Shown here piece after piece: positions 21,290 through 32,805 of a stretch of DNA of 64,000 bases. Numbering within the stretch: position 1 is the stretch's first letter; each line of letters opens with the position of its first letter. The translations under genes and the position numbers were made by a program. The stretch is taken from the NCBI GenBank assembly GCA_950295325.1, contig OX485803.1, forward strand, positions 58,109,554 through 58,173,553, in the 5' to 3' direction. Under the pieces are notes generated by a model. It was not told the origin of the DNA. It ran no database searches and saw only the letters and a list, made by a program, of their open reading frames with translations. Source of the stretch: Polytrichum commune. Taxonomy: Eukaryota > Streptophyta > Polytrichopsida > Polytrichales > Polytrichaceae.

Positions 21290-23700
21290 CTTCGGTGAGG
21301 GTGGCCTGCACTTGCAGATGCCCATGCCGAACCCGGATGATAGGTGTATAACGTGAGTACTTAGATTTTTAAGGGAAATTAAATATGCGTTATAGTTCCT
21401 CCGGAGGTTGGACCTTCGTTTTTACTATTGTGGCTCTAAATTCCACTAACAAATTTCATATCTAATTCTAACCTTAACCTACAACCTATTCTAAGCGCAG
21501 ACACACCAACCTTGAAACCAAGACAATTCTAACTTGTGAATTAGGATGGTTCTGATACACACCAACCGGGTGTGATTCATACCACCCTAGCTCAATGAAC
21601 GGAATAACGACGATTTGATGGACCATTCACATTTTTTATTTTTTTTACTTAGTTATATTTAATTGTTAAGTGTGTTTACACTGGATAGACCACGAAATGC
21701 AACTTAATGGGACTAGAGTGATGGGCAACATGTAGGTTCAACATGTTGCACAATCTTCATAGATTGGAGCCATTACTCCCAATTCATGGGGCCAACAACA
21801 CAATAGTAGATTCGCGGGTCATTAATTCCACCTTTCCACCAACAACATGCAGAGTGGTCGTGTCGGTGATTAATCCGACTTATCACATACGAAACTTGCT
21901 AATAAATAAAATTATTACCACAAAACATACCAAGGGGCCCGAAAATAATGGAGTTGGGTATTCCTTTGGCGGTCAAGTGGTCAAGCCACTTGACCTTACG
22001 ATATAGGTAAGTGGGTTTAGGGATGCATACCTTGGCTGCGCTCCCTCCAACCCTAAATGGAAGGCTAAGGTTAGTTAGTTTACCTCAATTCTCTTCGGTT
22101 GATTGGGCTCGATATAGGCCGAGCCGCTACCTCCTTCCTTGATCCGTAGCCCGGACGTCGACCTTGCCTCCTTCCTTGTAGCTAGTTTAATTGTAAGGCT
22201 TACATTAGTTAAAAATTAAAATATCAATTATTATTTTTGCACTGTAATTTAGGCCTAAATATAATAAATTTACTTAGTGCACGTAATTACCTTTCCAACA
22301 ATCTAAAAATCACTTTAATCGGGTAAAAAATGCAAAAGTTATGAGGGTTGGAAGTGCGAGGTCGATTCAACCGATCTGTCTAACCCACCTATCCAACTTT
22401 CAACTTTAACAATTCATATTAAATTCATTACTACTTGGATTTAGATTTTCCTTACACCATTGGAAAGCTATTAACAAGATCTAACTAGAAAAAAATATGA
22501 TATTAGCAGGTTTAGCCAATATGAATCTAGCAGGCTCTCTGTAATGCAGTAGTCAACCAAGAAATCTCAAACTACCTATTATGCCTTCAACAATTCATAT
22601 CTAATTCAAATCTTACTCACATAAATAGTTTTGAACAATCTTGGAAAGCTAGATAAAAAATTTATTTGGGAAAAAATACAACTTTTCAAATTAAAAACGT
22701 TTAGTAGGCTAGCAGATCTGATCTAGCAGCTACTACCCAAAGGACCACCCAGTTTTTTTATTCCATTTTTGAAAATTCATAACTAATTGCTACCTTAACC
22801 AAATCACAAATGGGAAACTGCTATTGATAGCTATAGGAAATCTCTCCAAGGGAAAAATGAGAAGTATGTTGTTCTAAGCTTCTGAACTAAGTTTTCAAGG
22901 CATTGACAGCGAGAGGTCTACCATGCCTCCACTCGCAATTCTACAATCCAACCTACCTCTACAAAAGAAAGGAAGAAATTTTTTGGTGTGTTAATAAATA
23001 CACATTCTAACTAGGAGAGAGAGTAGAGGAATTTCTCAAGCATTTCTCTTAGGCCATTGAGAATGCACGCTAAAGGATTTTTCCTAACTACATTGAAGCA
23101 GGGCTTCGTCCAAGTATTAGAGGAAGAGAGAGATCCTACAAGGTGGAAGGAGGGGTTTTAAAACCCTCTAAAAAAAAGGTTGGACCCCTCCGCCACCGGC
23201 TTCATTTTTTGAACCATTTCCCGAAATTTTGGCTCTGGGGTTTTCCCGGTTGAAGTTATCACCCTCTCGCTGAGGTGCTCCGACGGGAAACCTTAGAACA
23301 TTTCTAATTTTTCGCCATCGAGTTGGCAAGGGGGCAAGTGGACAAGTAGCCCTCTTGCTTTTTCTTTTTTTTCTTCAAAAGTCTTCAAGCCGATTTCATC
23401 TTCTTACGCCAAACACCTCCAATAGTCTTGTGTGGCCCCTATTAACTAATAAACTAATATTTTCTTAGCTAGCATCTACTAACATTTTATTAGCTAACAG
23501 TTTTTATTAGCTACCATATTTTTTCTACTTCGTTATTTTCTAGCACTACTTAGTTTTCATTTTAACCATCGTTACCCATGAATTTTGTTACTTCCGGTTG
23601 AAGGCCCAAAATCCTCGGTACTTCACATTCTTTCTTCTAGGCTAACTACTAAGTGAACTAATTTTTCCTAAAAACCCTATCAATTCTAAATATTAATGCT
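21290..23700. other. Unidentified nested block inside the Harbinger element
   Basis: The sequence changes character here. It contains repeated phrases of the type AATTCATATCTAATTC followed by ACCTTAACC or a variant (near 21450, 22410, 22590 and 22775), and AAAGCTA blocks. Such phrases are common in LTRs and leaders of plant gypsy-type retroelements, which is an impression only. No LTR pair, primer-binding site or reverse transcriptase motif was found. Confidence 0.35.
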
Positions 23701-23742
23701 ATCATTCTAACTAAAAGTGATCCCGCGGAATGGTGGACCACT

Positions 23743-24055
23743 CTAAGGGTTCACAAAAACTATTGTCCTACATCTCTTCTTCTTGCCGATATCATCATTT
23801 TTCCTAGTAGTATCTTCTGCATCTCTTTTCATGCTCAAATCTCTATTGCCCTCCACATTTTGTGGCATTTGAGTTCCAATCACTTCTACATCTTCATCAT
23901 TGAACAACTGAAAATAATTGAAATTTCTACTTCCTAATGAAGGTATATACAATCCAAATTGTGATTGACTCCACAACATCCAAGAAGAATTTTGGCTCCA
24001 TTGTTGGGTTTCGGGACCACTCTCATCTTACGAAAATCCTGCCATTGAAGACGAA
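23743..24055 (-). pseudogene. Probable Harbinger ORF1 (Myb-like partner) remnant
   Basis: On the minus strand the open part contains SQSQFGLYIPSLGSRNFNYF, then QLFNDEDVEVIGTQMPQNVE and a basic end KKKRCRTIVFVNP, followed by a stop. The acidic GTQ-type linker followed by a basic tail resembles the N-terminal region of ORF1 proteins paired with this transposase. The Myb/SANT domain itself was not found downstream, where unrelated sequence begins. The position, opposite in strand to the transposase and near the right end, fits known PIF/Harbinger layouts. The identification is moderate at best. Confidence 0.4.
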
Positions 24056-24936
24056 ATATTATCAAAAAATTGTCAAAAAAAATTCAATCAAAAAATTTCT
24101 ATACATATAACAAACTCAAAAAACTTCAACTTCTGGGCATTTGCAAAAAACGGCCATTTGTTTTTTATTCACTAGTCTGCCCTGAAAAAAGTTTTGTTGG
24201 AAGAAAATATTAAAACATTCATGCCAGCGAGTGACAATTGTTTCACTGTCATGGTCTGCCGAAATTTGCGTCAAGCCTACCTCTTGGAAGTGGGCATGAC
24301 GCAAATTCCGGCAAACCATGCACCTTTATCCACAGCTTGCCATGTAGAACTCCATATAGACCTTTCATCCACGAACTTTTCTTTGGACCTTTAGGCCTTC
24401 ACCTCCTAGTGTGAAGTGAACTTGGACGGTCTCCTCCTTTTCGACCAATGAGAGCTCTTACATTGCCATGGTCATGGGCCTTCAGCCTTGTGTGTGAAGT
24501 GGCCCTAATATCATCCTACATATACACCCAGGATGGTGGACTGTTTATACCACGTACGAACTAACGTGAGTATCAAAAGGGTTGTTATTTGAGGAACTAG
24601 CATACTTAGTATACATAAAGGAGAGGTATAAATTTTCTCTAGTGTGGACATTTAAAAATGCTATTAAGAACTTTGACGAAAAGATAGATGTACAAAATGG
24701 GGCCCTAAGGTTTAAAGAATTTTTTGACAATAGATGTGTTGGTTTTATCTAATTCACATAATCATACATGGTTGTCAGATGGTAATAGTCCTCATTGACT
24801 CCCCTTGTCCATTCTTGTTAGGGTTCTTATTTGGGATATAAGACAAGCTAGAGGCTCTTGGTGTGTTCATGGGCTTCCTTAAAATTTGCTTCCCAGATTG
24901 TGACTAAGCTATTGTCCTATCGTCCTGTTTGTTTGA

Positions 24937-25085
24937 TGCAATAATTAAGTTGCATGCTATGGATGAAAAAACATTCAATGACTTTCTCATTAGAAAGTTG
25001 AACATGGATTTTACATATAATAAAGGCATATTAAATTCATGATTAATATTTTTTATATGCAGTGGAGTCATTTATCACATTCAAT
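24937..25085 (+). repeat. Dispersed repeat R3, plus-strand copy
   Basis: Partner of 15150-15312 in inverted orientation; see that entry. The possible coding frame is broken here by a stop after the KGIL block. Confidence 0.6.
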
Positions 25086-28000
25086 TGAAAAACTTAACAT
25101 AAATACATGAGTCCATTTTCTAGCTTGCCGTAGTATGTATACATTTGTTTTTCTCTATAACCTTCTCATATAGAGAAGGTTTAATTTCATAATAACCCCC
25201 ACACGTCATTTAGGTTTCCAATGAAGAGTCCACCCCCCGGGCATATACATCCCTATCTACAACTCTTGTGCAAGATTTTGGCTTAGAATAAACTAATGTG
25301 TCGTAACCTTGATTCGTTTTAAGACTGTGCTTTAAAATTTGAATTATGCATCTCTTGAATGTCAATGATAGCATAATTGAATATATATGTTGTAAGACAT
25401 ATTAGGAACATCTTTGCTTCACTAACTAGGAATATTCTAAGAGTAGAACTCTCTCTAATTTGATCATTAACCCTTAATATGCCTAGGGTTTTATGTATTA
25501 TAAGATCAGTTATGAAGGCAATTTGCAAGCTAGCTTCATGAAATATCCATGAAGCAAAAGTATTTGACACAAAGTTTTCAAGGAGTTTTGGGGATGTGGA
25601 GGGTTCTAGAGATCATGGAGAACATAGATAATGTAGAGAACAAAGGGGACTTGGAGAGTGTAGTATATACTCACCTTTAGACACTCCACTAAGGCACATG
25701 TCAAGCTCAAGGTGATCTCCCATCTTTTCTTAGAGAACAAACATCGTCCTTCAAAAGAAAGTCGACCACAAACATGGACTTTCATGTTTCCTCCTTTGCA
25801 AATCGAGAGAAATTGTCTCAATCGGTCAGTCAATCATAGAGCCCTCCAGTGAAAGGTGGCAGTAGCATTGAAGCAACAATGCTTTTCATTTATGTTTGCT
25901 CCTACATGACATAACATTACTCGGCCATTTGGGTTAGTCCACTTGACCCTGTAGTAAAGTAAATATATTAAGTTATTGTTCATACACACAAGCTAACGCT
26001 TGAAAATTTGGGTGGAGTTATATTCCCAACACTATACGTTATTCATACATGCATCAGATTCTTCCTATTATCTAAGTTTCTTCCCATGGAGGCAGGTTGA
26101 TGGAGGTTCCTATCAGATGCTAAATTTAAAAATTGAACTCAACCTTATAGTTGATTAATGTTATGGAAGTCGGCATTTTCATTATGAATTTTGAATTTTA
26201 GATGCATTAATGTTTGGTCGTTGAAAATTCTTAAGATTTTGATAGCACGTGTTGATTTGCATTTTAAGGTTTCACAAAATCCTCACAAACCAAAGTGCTA
26301 TCAAGCTATGTATGATGCCCCAAAACAACAATTTTTGGGTGTTGAATAGGATAGAACAAAGGAATGATATGTATACACATAAATACATTCCAAAATCCAT
26401 GTATATGAAAAATGTACATTTTGAGCATTAGAGTTGAACTTGCTATTATATTCCAAGTCGGTATGAATTATTTTTTGCATTAGTAAAGTGCTACTACTAT
26501 GCTTCCCTATATGTTTTTTCTTTCAAACATGCCGGTTGCCCTATCCATATCCACAAAACCTCGTTTTCCACCATTTTCGTCTTCCTCAATACAAATGCAG
26601 GTGCATTTGCCCACCAATTGCAGTGACCATATCTGCATTTAAGGGCTTCTTCTTTGGATTTAATGTTACCCAACAAAATGATACGGTAAAAAGCTCCCTC
26701 AGTTCAAGTATTGATCTATTTTAAAGTCAATTTCTATCGAGTAGAAAGCAAAGTTCAGATAAAGTTGATGTCTCTTGTTTTCAAGAGTGCGAGCAACAAA
26801 ACAAGTGCTTTTTGTCCATACTAATACCTAAAGGCCAAGGCAGACGTTCTTGTCCACGCAACCACCACTGCCCGACAATACCAACATACACGTTTACGTG
26901 ATAATCTTCTAAATTTGGGCACATGGACAGCTAAAACATTATGTGATAACCCTAGAAAACTTCGATCCATACAGTCAGATCTACCATAAGAGGTTGTAAG
27001 TTGCGGCGAATTTGCTTTGCAGACACAGATACAGCAGCTGGTTTTAGGCATTCATAAATCAGAAATTCAAGGCCAATATTTGATACTACATGAAGCAAAG
27101 ATATAGCGAATTTGATGTAACTTTGAACAATGGTGCATTGTACAATACACCAGATGAGTGGGAACGCATGTTAATTCATTATTTTGGTCCACTGCCCACT
27201 GGAAACGATCTGAAATCTGTCAATAAGTCTTGAAGCCCATCCTCATCGTTAGAGTATTTTCGGACTGAAATTGTGACGTTCTCTTCAACTACACTGACAC
27301 ACAAGCACCAATCCACATCTACAAAGGCTATTTTTCCTTGTGTTCAAATAGCCTTTGTACAAAATGATGGCAACAAATATTGTTCTTTGAATCCAGCATT
27401 CCCAAGTTCTTAATTCTTACATACAATCCTTGGACACCTTGGAGCATCATAACAATCGGTCATTGTTCATGGCTATGCATCAACAAGTGACATAATTGAA
27501 CAATATCTTGGTGTGAAAGTTTCATGTTACCGTAACCTCCAACACAGGAGATGTGGTCGCATTGTCTCGTGCTCATCTGCATCTGAAAGCATCACTTGGC
27601 CAACTTACAATAAACAGCAGGAACAGACCAACTGCACATCATGACAGCAGAAATAAACAGGCCTTGGGAATGCAGCCTGTTGAGCAACACAGCATGATAG
27701 TTGAACGCTTCTTGTGATTACATGCAAAAGTTACATGCAAAAGTTGCCGATGAGGAGCAAACATGTGCACCTTTGGCCATAGTAACAGAGTTAAGTGTAC
27801 ATGTACAAGTTAATAAACAGGTAGGTCCAAAGGTTCAGGAGTTTGTCTGTCTCCTGGTCAGAGCGGTTAATGCATAGGGATTCCGAACAAGAATTTATCA
27901 TATCATGTTTGTGCATGGGAACTGGTACAGATATCACAAGATCCCTCAGTAATTTACTAGAACATCAACAAGAAGTTCTGAGTCTTCAAATGGACAACTC

Positions 28001-28163
28001 GCAAAGATGCTTGGAGGGGAGGATGGGTATTGTCAATCTCATGATGAGGAGTGACAGGAGGCATCTGTTAATACAGAGAGGCCTCCGTTACCCACCAGTG
28101 AGAATGCAACAAGAATCAACTCCTGCAACCAAGTAGACACTGGCCATAAATTTGACAATACGC
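25086..28163. other. Gene-free 3' flank of the TMEM131-like gene
   Basis: No gene is recognised. The short ORFs have no family resemblance. From about 26800 the base composition becomes more like that of the gene, and part of 27.6-28.16 kb is probably its 3' untranslated region. I found no decisive polyadenylation signal on the minus strand. Confidence 0.4.
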
Positions 28164-31100
28164 CTACATAGGGGAGGGAACCCGAGATGGTGCTCTCTCC
28201 TGCAGGTTGTCACTGCTGTTTGACCAAAATGAGCAGAACATGCCATCACTGTGAGGAGAAAGTGCCTTTGCAGCAGTTGGAGTGTTCGACGGGCTAAAAG
28301 GTGTCGAAGAAACACAGCTCATGGGTGGAGAGTATGGAACTCTGACTCGCGACTTCACATTTGCCGCCGATGTCCCACTGCTGCTGCTGCCTTGGCAGAT
28401 GGTGCCAAAATTGGGAACCACTGCACTTGTTCGATCCGCAAATCCTGGTGGCCCATTTCCAGGGCCAACTGATTCGTTAACAGTTGCTAAGGAGGATGGG
28501 TGGCTCTGCTCTAGTCCCAAAGGTGAGACGTCAGAGAAAAAACCAGAAAATGAGGAGAACAGGGCCTGCGTGGGACTCATGTCACCACCAAGGAGACTCT
28601 CAGAGTGTTCAGGCACTAATTGCCGGTGGAATCCCCTTATAGGATCTCCTTCCTTTTCAAGCCCTGCCAGAAACCCATTCTGCTGCAGGTGAGAACTGCA
28701 GTGACTGAGATCACCAAAGTGGTTGCCCCAAATATCATACATGAGCTCCCCTGAGCTTTGTCCAGACAAAGTGTCTGCTGGATATCCTGTACCAGTGGAG
28801 CCAGTTTCCTTCTCCTTGTCTGTGAAGTTACCCTCAGGTTTGGTTGTGAACCCTAATCGTCCCCAACCATCATTAACAGGAGCAACATTGTTGCTACACT
28901 GCTTTGTGATCTTTGCTCCAGGGGCCCGTAAAGATGGTGCAATTACTGGTGGAGGGACTATAGGACTACCAGTTATGTCCATAGGATTGTTCCGCTCAAC
29001 TCCAGGAATGTTCCACTGTGTACCTTGAGAAGTCCGGCCAGGAAAAGAGGCCGATGGAGTCAAAGCTGGCACATTGCTCCCTGAAGGTTTCCGTGAATTT
29101 CCAGTCTTGTGAGTGCGGTTGCTCCCTCGATAAGAATGACCCCCGTCTTCAATATCATCTCCTTTGGCAAATCCGGAATTTGGCACATTTTTTCGAGCAA
29201 CAGAAACCCATTCGTTGTTGTTGGCCCTCTTTCCTGTTCCTGAATCCATTTTTGGTGAGGCCTGCCAGCTAAGGTCGGCTCCTTTGGCTTGTGCCATCTG
29301 CCGCAATGCATTAGAGGCAACATCAACACTGAGACTTTCAGGCCTCACAAAGGCTGGTGCAGGATTTGAATCCAATGGAGAATAGGCATCTGGATTTCCA
29401 AGAAGGGCAAGAGTTGTATCTCTTTCCTCAGCTCCAGAAACTTTCAATTTCATTGGAGGCGTGGTCAGAGGAATATGACCCAACAAGGCATGACTTGATG
29501 AACTATAGGAAGCATTAGAGGATAGTGGACTAACAGGCTGAGGGGGACTTGCAGGTGTAGCTGGAGAAGCAGGAGATGCTGGCGATATGCCTCCATTGGC
29601 ACCCAAGTTTGTACCAGAGTCCTGCTTTGATGTGCCCTGGCCCCTCTTCTTTTTCCGCTTGGTTTTCTCTCGAGGTGACACTGGCTGTGCCTTTTGAGCC
29701 AAGGAATTCCTGAAAGGGGTCATTCCAGTCTTCCGTGGATCTGCAGCTGGAGAACCAGGAGCAAGACTAAGTTCTGCAACAGGTGCCTTCGATGTATGCT
29801 TCTGGACACAGTCCCTGTCATCAGAGGTAGATGCTTCTATGAGAATGGTAGGGGTTGCAGGATTGACATCTTCCTTGGGGCATTTGGATTTCCTTGGCTG
29901 CTTTCCAGAGGACGTAGCCGGTTCCACCATGCTCACTGGTAGACACTCCTCCACTGCCTCCATCACAGCTTTGCCATTGCGTGGTTGGTCAAGCCTTGAA
30001 ACCGCATTATGTTTCCTATCTGCGCTCCCCTTCCGTCCACCTTGATGTGCAGCCCCAAGCCCAGGTTGTTTTGTACTGGATAACCCCCCTCCGCCACTAG
30101 ATTTTGTTGTTTGTGGTAAACCTACAGAGGGGTCAGAAAGCTTCACTCTTATGTGAGGGAGAGTCAACTGCGAAGATGATTTAATACAATCCTTTCTTCC
30201 AAGAGCAGATAAAATTGATGCTTTCAAGCCTTCTCCAACAGACTCCAAAGCACCAAAACCCCATATCTTACTCCACCTGTCCCGATACCTACTCCCTAGC
30301 AGATGACTCATCCAACTGGAGCTCTTCCGATGAGAACCACTCTTGACTTGCTCCCCAGACAATGTTGGCAGCACTGTGTCATGCACAAACATTCGAAAGA
30401 ACACCAATATCCCTAACAACAGTGCCAAGAGTAGAAATCCAAGAAATAATTTTCCATACTCCGTCAGTAGACCTCCATCTAACATCTGACTTGATAAATC
30501 AGCTACTAGTTGGATCTTCCGGAACCTAGCACTTAAGAACGTACTCTTGTCCATCCCCTGACCTCCTTGAGCACCATCTGTAGATTCGCCAAGAATCAAG
30601 TCCCCAGCTGCTCGGCCAGTACTTTCTGTCACAAAAGCCATAGCCGGAGGAGAAATATGAAAACCCAAACCTTGCAATAATTGAGCCCTATAGGGAACTT
30701 CAATAGGGCGAATGCGTGAGCTGTTAACATGCACCATAATTTTTTGCCCAGCTCCACATGGACTGGAGCCCTTGTATGTAATTTTAGCCACTTCGGTCTC
30801 CACATGTGGAATGAGAATACACCCTTTCGTGTACTCAATCAGAACATTTTGATCTCCACAGCCGTCATATATCTCTTCAATCTGCAACCAAATCACCGAA
30901 TATACGTTATTAACAGTCTGAACAGTAACCTCAGAACCATCACATGCCAAAACAAGGAAATGCTAGCATGTTCCATGAGATAGGGTTGATGTAAAAGAGG
31001 AGCTCTGACCTGTACTGACTGGTCACCAGAGCTGAGGAGGATCAGAGGCTGAGTTCTTGGCTGATCTCCTCCCACCAGCACTCCAAAGTCCATGCAGGTA

Positions 31101-32756
31101 GGAACTGCCTGGACAGGTGAAGCTTGCAGGCTGACTGGGAAAACCAAGGTCTCCATTCCATTCTCAGAAGGGACACCAGAAACTCGAATGCAGAGAGTTC
31201 CTTTGTAGTCCTCATCTGGTGTAAACTGCAACTCTAATATATCTTGGCTTGTCTGAGGTTCTATTTCCCAAGCTCCTATGGCTCGCAGTTTTGTTTCTAG
31301 TCTGTTCCTGCTTTCTTCATTCTTCCCAATATCAGACTTATCTTCAACATTTACTCCACTGCTATTATCAGTGTCACCCTCAACATTGATAATAGTTCCA
31401 CCCAGGAATCCAGTTTTGTCCTCTAACCAGGGGAATATATCATCCACAATAAGGGTGTTGTCATGAGGATTGAATAATGAGAGACGGAGGTTCGTATCAT
31501 CTAAAGTCTGCTTTAATTCCAATTTGTAAGGAGACGCGATGCCTTCACCTTGCATCTGAATTGTTAACCTGCCCTCACTTGTATCCACAGTCAGGATACC
31601 TTCAACAGCTCCAACAGATTGCGGTAGAAAAGCCACATGTAGCCTAAGCTGTCCGCCAGGTGCAACAACATTCTCCTTCGATTGTAAGGCACTAAACTGC
31701 CAATTGTCACTTCTGATGCTATGGACTTCTATTGCAGAGCTATTACAAGTGTTGATGATAGTCAACTGGGCTTGTATGGGTTGAAACAGTCTCTGCTGAC
31801 CCCACTGCAGTTGAGAGGGAACTACAGTTGCACCTGATGGGGTGGAAGATGGGGAGTTCTTCAAAGCCTGAAGTTCCTTGGAAGAATCACTTGAAAGCAG
31901 AAACTCAGAAGTAGCTGCCCTTGCTGCTTGCACAGGGAAAGTAGAACCGCATAATCCTACACCTCCTGCTCTGTCAAACCTTACTGGTATCTGTTCTGGA
32001 TTCTCCATCCCTAATTCTTCAGTTAAGCTACTACTAGCTGTCAGTGTAGTCAATTCCTTAGTTGGCGACCCCAAGCCATGTGAATCGATTCCTACAGAGG
32101 AGACAGACCTTGTTTGATGGCTTTCATGCTCCTCAGACAATTTATTGGTTTTTTTGATTTCAATGTCAAAATCTGGAACAACTCGATCATTTAGTTTCTT
32201 GAGAGCTCCTACGCCACCTAAAATCTCTACTTGAGCAGAGTCTGCACAAATGTAACACACAATTACAACCCTTTCCAGAATTAAGAAGACCAACAAGCCT
32301 TCAGCTACTTGTGTGCTACGTTGTGACTACATTGCAAGAGAAATTTCACAATACTAAATCCTGCGCTTTTGTAATAATAGAAACCTCTAAGGACCTACAA
32401 AACGTACAGAAAATGGTTACAACAGAGAATTCTCTTTCCCCAGTCAAGTTCCAGCTCTACATGTCATTTGGAACAAACTACAGAGAATCCAGGTCCACTG
32501 ATTACCATACACAAATTGCACCATGCCATCACCAGTTCATCAAGATACTGAGCAAGACCATAATCATACCTTCCGGAGTTGCCACAGCAGCGATTTCTTT
32601 GCAAGAAGGGTCATCTTTCGACCCATACGCAAGAGGGTCACAACTACTCGGAAGTCCCAAGCGTTGGTTTAAATCTGATTGCACTCCTTCCGTCCTTGCA
32701 TTTGCCGAGCATGGCATGCACAGGAATAGCAACAAAATCGACAGCGACAAATACAT
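28164..32756 (-). CDS. TMEM131-like single-pass membrane protein, three coding exons
   Basis: Coding exons are 32756-32570, 32241-31010 and 30881-28164, totalling 4137 nt (1378 aa plus TAG). Introns of 328 and 128 bp have GT-AG ends and phases 1 and 0. The start MYLSLSILLLFLCMPCSANA gives a signal peptide at once. Residues about 207-302 form the PapD-like module of TMEM131 (LQWGQQRLF, VAPGGQLRLHVAFLP, GEGIASPYKLE), followed by an FNPHDN motif near 319. A second beta module has CMDFGVLVGG at 445-454. The helix LFLGFLLLALLLGILVFFRM is at about 618-637. The remaining ~740 residues form a Ser/Pro-rich cytosolic tail with basic KRKKKRGQG, an SPASPASPATPAS run and NEWVSVARKN. In animals TMEM131 binds secretory cargo such as collagen through its luminal PapD-like domain and TRAPP through its tail; the plant role is unclear. 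All exons are open and the length suits plant homologues. Confidence 0.92.
30882..31009 (-). other. TMEM131-like gene intron 3 (128 bp)
   Basis: On the minus strand the donor is CAG|GTCAGAGC and the acceptor is TTGCAG|ATTGAAGAG. Phase 0. Reading through it gives in-frame but non-homologous residues. Confidence 0.85.
32242..32569 (-). other. TMEM131-like gene intron 2 (328 bp)
   Basis: On the minus strand the donor is CCGGAAG|GTATGATT and the acceptor is TTGTGCAG|ACTCTGCT. Splitting a GAC codon (phase 1) joins ATPE to DSAQVEI. Confidence 0.85.
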
Positions 32757-32805
32757 CCACACCAGTTCGTACCCATGAGGTGCATGTCTGCAGCACCACC
32801 AGGAC

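Larger units (their letters stand above)
18353..24505 (+). mobile_element. PIF/Harbinger element, 6.15 kb, dead; TAA TSD
   Basis: The left end GGGCCACTTCACACACGAGC and the inverted right end GTGTGTGAAGTGGCCC match perfectly over 16 bp, flanked by TAA on each side (18350-18352 and 24506-24508). TWA targets and such TIRs are typical of PIF/Harbinger. The interior holds a transposase pseudogene (18946-20258) and a probable ORF1 remnant (23743-24055, minus). It also holds a nested MITE at 18548-18874 and about 2.3 kb of unrelated sequence. Left 190 bp and right 300 bp are closely shared with the MITE at 49785-50374, which supports one element rather than two unrelated ends. Confidence 0.8.

Noticed and set aside
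28251-30045. Several plus-strand ORFs of 70-136 codons
   Set aside because: All are antisense or out-of-frame shadows of the large third exon of the TMEM131-like gene.
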